In this document: piece after piece, positions 60,024 through 64,000 of the stretch
How positions within the stretch are numbered: position 1 is the stretch's first letter
Layout of the letters: each line of letters opens with the position of its first letter
From: Coffea arabica
Taxonomy: Eukaryota > Streptophyta > Magnoliopsida > Gentianales > Rubiaceae
Reading direction: 5' to 3'
Length of the DNA: 64,000 nt
Assembly: GCF_036785885.1 (NCBI RefSeq)
Contig: NC_092329.1
Location: forward strand, 5,704,001-5,768,000
The notes under the pieces: model-generated
What the model was told of the DNA's origin: nothing
Database searches by the model: none
The model's input: the letters and a program-made list of their open reading frames with translations, nothing else
Position numbers and translations under genes: made by a program

Positions 60024-62090
60024 ATGGAAACCTTGTATCTCTACCTTCCACTTTTCCTAGCATTATACATCTTCACCAAGCACTTCCTCAACAAAATCCG
60101 AAACCTTCCACCTAGTCCCATCCTTAATCTCCCCGTCCTCGGCCACCTCCTCCTCATCAAGAAGCCTCTTCACCGAGGCCTAGCCAAGATTTCCGACCGT
60201 CATGGCCCGGTCCTCCTCCTGGAATTCGGCTCACGCCCAGTCCTCCTTGTCTCCTCCGCTTCTGCAGCCGAAGAATGCCTCAACAAGCACGACATCGTTT
60301 TCGCCAACCGCCCGCGTCTGCTGGCTGGAAAACATCTGGGATACAATTATACCTCAATGGCATGGACGTCCTACGGGGATCACTGGAGAAATCTACGGCG
60401 GATAGCTTCACTGGAGATCTTGTCTTCCCACAGGCTTCAAACGCTTCACGGGATACGTGTTGATGAAGTAAAATTGATGCTGAAAAGGCTGTTTTCAGCT
60501 TCAGAAAACAAGAAAAGCGTGGATATGAGGGCCCTTTTCTTTGAGCTGATGTTGAACGTGATGATGAGGATGATTGCTGGGAAGAGGTATTATGGGGAGA
60601 ATGTTGGGGAAGTTGAGGAGGCTAGGAGGTTTAGGGAGATTGTAGAGGAGACGATGATAATTGGTGGAGCTTCGAATATGGGAGATTTCTGGCCGGTTTT
60701 GAGGTGGTTAAAAGTGGGAAAGAAGGAGAAGGCCTTGAGGGTTTTGCAGGAGAATAGGGATCAATTCGTGCAGGAGTTGATCAAGGGGTTTAGGAGTGCA
60801 AAAGATGCAGAAAATGGTGGCGGCGATGCAGAGGAAACAGGGGAAAAGAAGAAAACGTTGATTGAAGTTTTGTTGACCCTGCAACAGAAGGAGCCTGAGT
60901 ATTACAAGGATGAAATCATTAGAAGCCTTATGCTGGTATGGTTACTCTGATAAATTTCTTTCTGGCTCTTCTTCTTCTTATTAATGTAGCTAATTTGTTA
61001 TCATTTCTATGTTCCCTAGAAAATGTCAAACTTCGATTAAGGACAAATTAATAGAAATTGAAAGTAATTCGAAGATTAAGTGACTAAATCTAGATGGCCA
61101 AAATTTGCTTTCTTTGAGTATAAAATATAAGCTTACTTCAGTTGTCGTACAGTAATTCGATTGCTTCCATTATTGTGCAAAGTTATGATGAATAAGAAAA
61201 ATTCACTGGTACAGTTCAAGAATAGAGTTGACCGCACGGTGTGAACAGGAGTAGATCCCAACGTATTGGGCGGGGGGCCCACTTTTCTTCGGTGTTGGCA
61301 TTTGACAGTGAAGCAGAAAGAAAGTATGATGTCTAGCCAACCGATGTCTAAAGTTGGTTGACTAGATTTTAGAAGCAAATGTCACTGATCATGCTCTTCA
61401 TTCTACCGTTTACCACTTTCTTCTTCTTTTCTCAAGTGCATTTCACCATTGACCGCTTTCGTATTGCAGGTTTTACTAGCAGCAGGTACCGATACATCAG
61501 TGGGAACAATGGAGTGGGCATTGTCACTAATGCTAAACAATCCATCAACTTTGGAGAAGGCAAAAGCAGAAATTGACAGAATCATAGGAAAAGAACGTTT
61601 ATTAGATGAATCAGATGTGGCTAATCTACCCTATCTCCGGTGCATAATTAGTGAAACATTGAGGATGTTTCCAGCAGGGCCTATAATGCTACCCCACGAA
61701 TCCTCCGAGGAATGTGTGGTTGGGGGTTACCGTGTGCCTGGGGGGACAATGTTGATTGTCAATTTGTGGGCTATCCAAAATGATTCCAAGAATTGGGAGG
61801 ATCCAAGAAAATTCAAGCCTGAAAGATTTGAAGGGCTTGAAGGGACCAGAGATGGCTACAAATTAATGCCATTTGGTTCTGGTAGAAGAGGTTGTCCTGG
61901 GGAGGGATTGGCCATGCGCATGGTTGGATTTGCTTTGGGATCAATTATTCAGTGCTTTGATTGGAGCAGAATCAGTGAGGAGATGGTAGATTTGGCTGAG
62001 GGGCCTGGACTGACTCTGCCTAAGGCTCAACACTTAGTCGCCAATTGTCGAGCACGACCTGGAATCATGAGCCTTCTTTCTCAAATTTAG
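60024..62090 (+). CDS. CYP81-family cytochrome P450, intact, two exons
   Basis: Exons 60024-60935 and 61470-62090, GT-AG, phase 0, 510 residues. It has an N-terminal anchor (LYLPLFLALYIF), hinge NLPPSPILNLPVLGH, helix C WRNLRRI, I-helix AAGTDTSVGTMEWA, E-T-L-R, FKPERF, haem loop FGSGRRGCPG and C-terminus MSLLSQI. An acidic, glycine-rich insert (AENGGGDAEETGEKKK) lies before TLIEVLLTL. An ER monooxygenase of the CYP81 type with unknown substrate. Its sequence is more GC-rich and more diverged than the 48.9/62.8 kb pair, so it is an older cluster member. Its promoter is rearranged by a MITE and a tandem duplication. Confidence 0.95.
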
Positions 62091-62817
62091 ACTGCGACGA
62101 GGATGTATCTTGACTCTTGAGAAAGGGTGGGCAGTATTTGCCTCGTCTCTTCTTCTTGTTTGAAGAAAAAATATGTACTAGTAAAAAAAAAAAAGTCTTG
62201 TTTTATATATTTCACTTGTTTCTTTAAGGGAAAAAATGACGGAGTAATTTACTTTATAGTAGTTGCTATTTGATGACGCTAATTTTTGAATTTCCTTGTT
62301 TTAAGTTGGAATTTTCACAGCACAATAATTATACCTTGCAACTCCTAACTGAAAACAACTCAAACCATATATTTATTCATTCTCCTAATGTCCACACTAA
62401 GCAATATCTTAGTTGGCAACTTCTTGATCCGAAAGTTTTCTTTAGTGTTGATAATCAATGAGAGATAAAAAAAAATGAGTATCTAAAAATATAAAGGTCT
62501 ATCTATTTGGACAACCGTTCTTAAGACATATTTCAGATAAAAAAATACAAGATTAATTAGAATAAATAAATATAAAGAGGGGCAGGAAAGATTAAATAGA
62601 CAAACATATATAAGTACAAGGAAGGATAATAATTGTAGTAAATGTGTGTGTATATATATATATATAATAAATTAGATAAATTTTAAATGTATTAACGAGT
62701 GTCTAGTAAACACCCGAAAAAATCCAAAATATGACGATTTTTTTCCGTAAGAAAACTCGAATATGAGACGTCTCAGTTGCACTTCGTCCCTAGAAACGCC
62801 CAACCAATATCCCTTCC
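62091..62817. other. Intergenic stretch before the partial P450 copy
   Basis: The 3' flank of the intact gene, with poly-A and (TA)n runs near 62185 and 62648. No gene recognised. Confidence 0.5.
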
Positions 62818-64000
62818 CTTCTAAAGGCCGCTGCCGCTAGTGCTGATGACCAGGGCATGGTCGATATGAAATCAGCCTTCTTCGAACTCACACTGAACAT
62901 TATGATTAGGATGATTGCTGGAAAACGGTATTCTGGTGATGGCTCAGGAAAAATAGGGGGAGTCGCGAGCTTTCAAGAGATGGTTAAAGAGAGTGTTAAA
63001 GTCAGCGGATCAACAAATGCTGCAGATTTTGTTCCGCTACTGAGGTGGATAGGGCAAAATAAGCTTGAAAGTCATCTGAAAACGTTGCAGATGAAGAGGG
63101 AAAAGTTCCTACAAGATTTGATTGAAAAGCACGGAAGCATCACCAGTCATCGTGAGAACAAGACACTGATTGATGTTCTCTTATCTCACCCAGAGACAGA
63201 ACCAGAGTACCATACGGATCAAATCATCAGAGGCTTGGTTCAGGTGAGTCAAGTTTTAAGGAGAATAGTAGATCGGTCCCTCGAAAGTGCCAACATTCCA
63301 TAAAATCAAGTATATTAACAACCTAAGAGAATCCACCTCAAGCGCTAGCTAGCTGTCATACTTGAAGGGTAGGATCATAAGTTCATAGCATTAACTTCCC
63401 TGCTTTTTCAGCTTTTAACAATCAGTCAAGATAACTCAAAAGCATGTATCATGTGTTATCCGGTATTGATAGAGATAATAAATCAAATTTCGTCTAATCT
63501 TAATAGCTGATAATGTTATCGGCGGGAAGTGACGCAACATCTGGAACTATGGAATGGGCACTGTCAGTTCTGCGGAACAACCCAGAGGCTTTAAAGAAAG
63601 CACAAGAAGAAATAGACTTTCAAATAGGCCAATCAAGGCTGATAACTGACTCCGACCTTGGCCAGCTTCCTTACCTTCAAGCAATAATAAACGAAACCTT
63701 TCGTATGTATCCTGTGTCCCCTTTTATCTCCCTGCATGAATCATCCGAAGAATGTACAGTTGAAGGCTTTGGTATCCCTCGTGGGACATTGCTCCTAGTG
63801 AACCTTTGGGCTATTAATTATGATCCTGAAATATGGGAAGAACCCACAAAATTCAAACCTGAAAGGTTCATGAACTTGGAAGATCAGAGATAGAGATTCG
63901 AGTTTATGCCATTCGGGCTTGGCCGAAGAGGATGTCCTGGAGAAAATTTTGCTCGACGAGTTGTGGGGTTGGCATTGGGTTCACTTATTCAATGCTTTGA
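62818..64000 (+). pseudogene. 5'-truncated recent copy of the CYP81 gene at 48.9 kb
   Basis: From 62818 the sequence follows 49393-50606 almost base for base, including the intron, but everything upstream of residue 155 or so (AAAASADD) is missing. The intron has small deletions, and the acceptor region reads AATAGCTGATAATG where the parent has AATATGCAGATAATG, so the acceptor is lost. A GAG-to-TAG change at 63891-63893 creates a stop just before the haem loop. [10 protein letters not shown] is still encoded after it. The copy continues past the window edge. The near identity shows a recent duplication. Confidence 0.92.

Overview
The window is plant nuclear DNA from a eudicot. The genes are split by AT-rich GT-AG introns, the space between genes is AT-rich and full of short DNA transposons, and the proteins are plant-specific families (CYP81 P450s, a CLE peptide, an A3-type cyclin, a MIKC*-type MADS factor, an APD-type RING ligase and a HOS15-like WD40 protein). 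The proteins look asterid-like, but I cannot name a species.

Layout. At 1-1.2 kb lies a minus-strand CYP81-like P450 cut by the window edge. At 2.1-2.8 kb is a decayed RNase H piece of a LINE. From 3 to 11 kb there are mostly non-coding repeats, including two large inverted-repeat elements and two SINE insertions with clear target duplications, plus one small gene, a CLE peptide precursor (9.4-9.7 kb, minus). At 11.6-22.4 kb is a complete 14-exon HOS15/TBL1-like gene whose intron 7 holds a young, incomplete Copia retroelement. At 23.7-25.8 kb is a complete seven-exon cyclin A3 gene (minus). At 30.5-33.5 kb is a decayed LRR receptor-kinase gene (minus). At 37.2-40.1 kb is a complete ten-exon MIKC* MADS-box gene (minus). 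At 46.1-48.1 kb is an APD-like membrane RING ligase whose 5' end is unclear. From 48.9 kb to the right edge runs a CYP81 cluster with two intact genes (48.9-50.7 and 60.0-62.1 kb), one pseudogene (55.6-58.5 kb), one gutted paralogue of which only a promoter-like piece and a tail remain (53.5-55.3 kb), and a broken recent partial copy of the first gene (62.8 kb to the edge).

The spaces between genes are shaped by non-autonomous DNA transposons whose ends can be fixed by target-site duplications: four Mutator-like elements (9-bp duplications; three belong to one family with GGGATAATTTCAGAAACCTCC-type ends), four hAT-like elements (8-bp duplications, one of them inexact) and one PIF/Harbinger-like element (TAA). 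One hAT element sits in the promoter of the intact P450 at 60 kb, and a 337-bp tandem duplication there has copied part of that element together with the TATA box.

The host genes are unrelated in function except for the P450 cluster, which shows gene birth and death: duplication, promoter remodelling, internal deletion, frameshift and nonsense decay within about 15 kb. I found no undescribed multi-gene system. The most unusual points are the P450 cluster remodelling, the CLE peptide with Ala-Ser in place of the usual Gly-Pro, and the shared interior of two elements from different transposon superfamilies.
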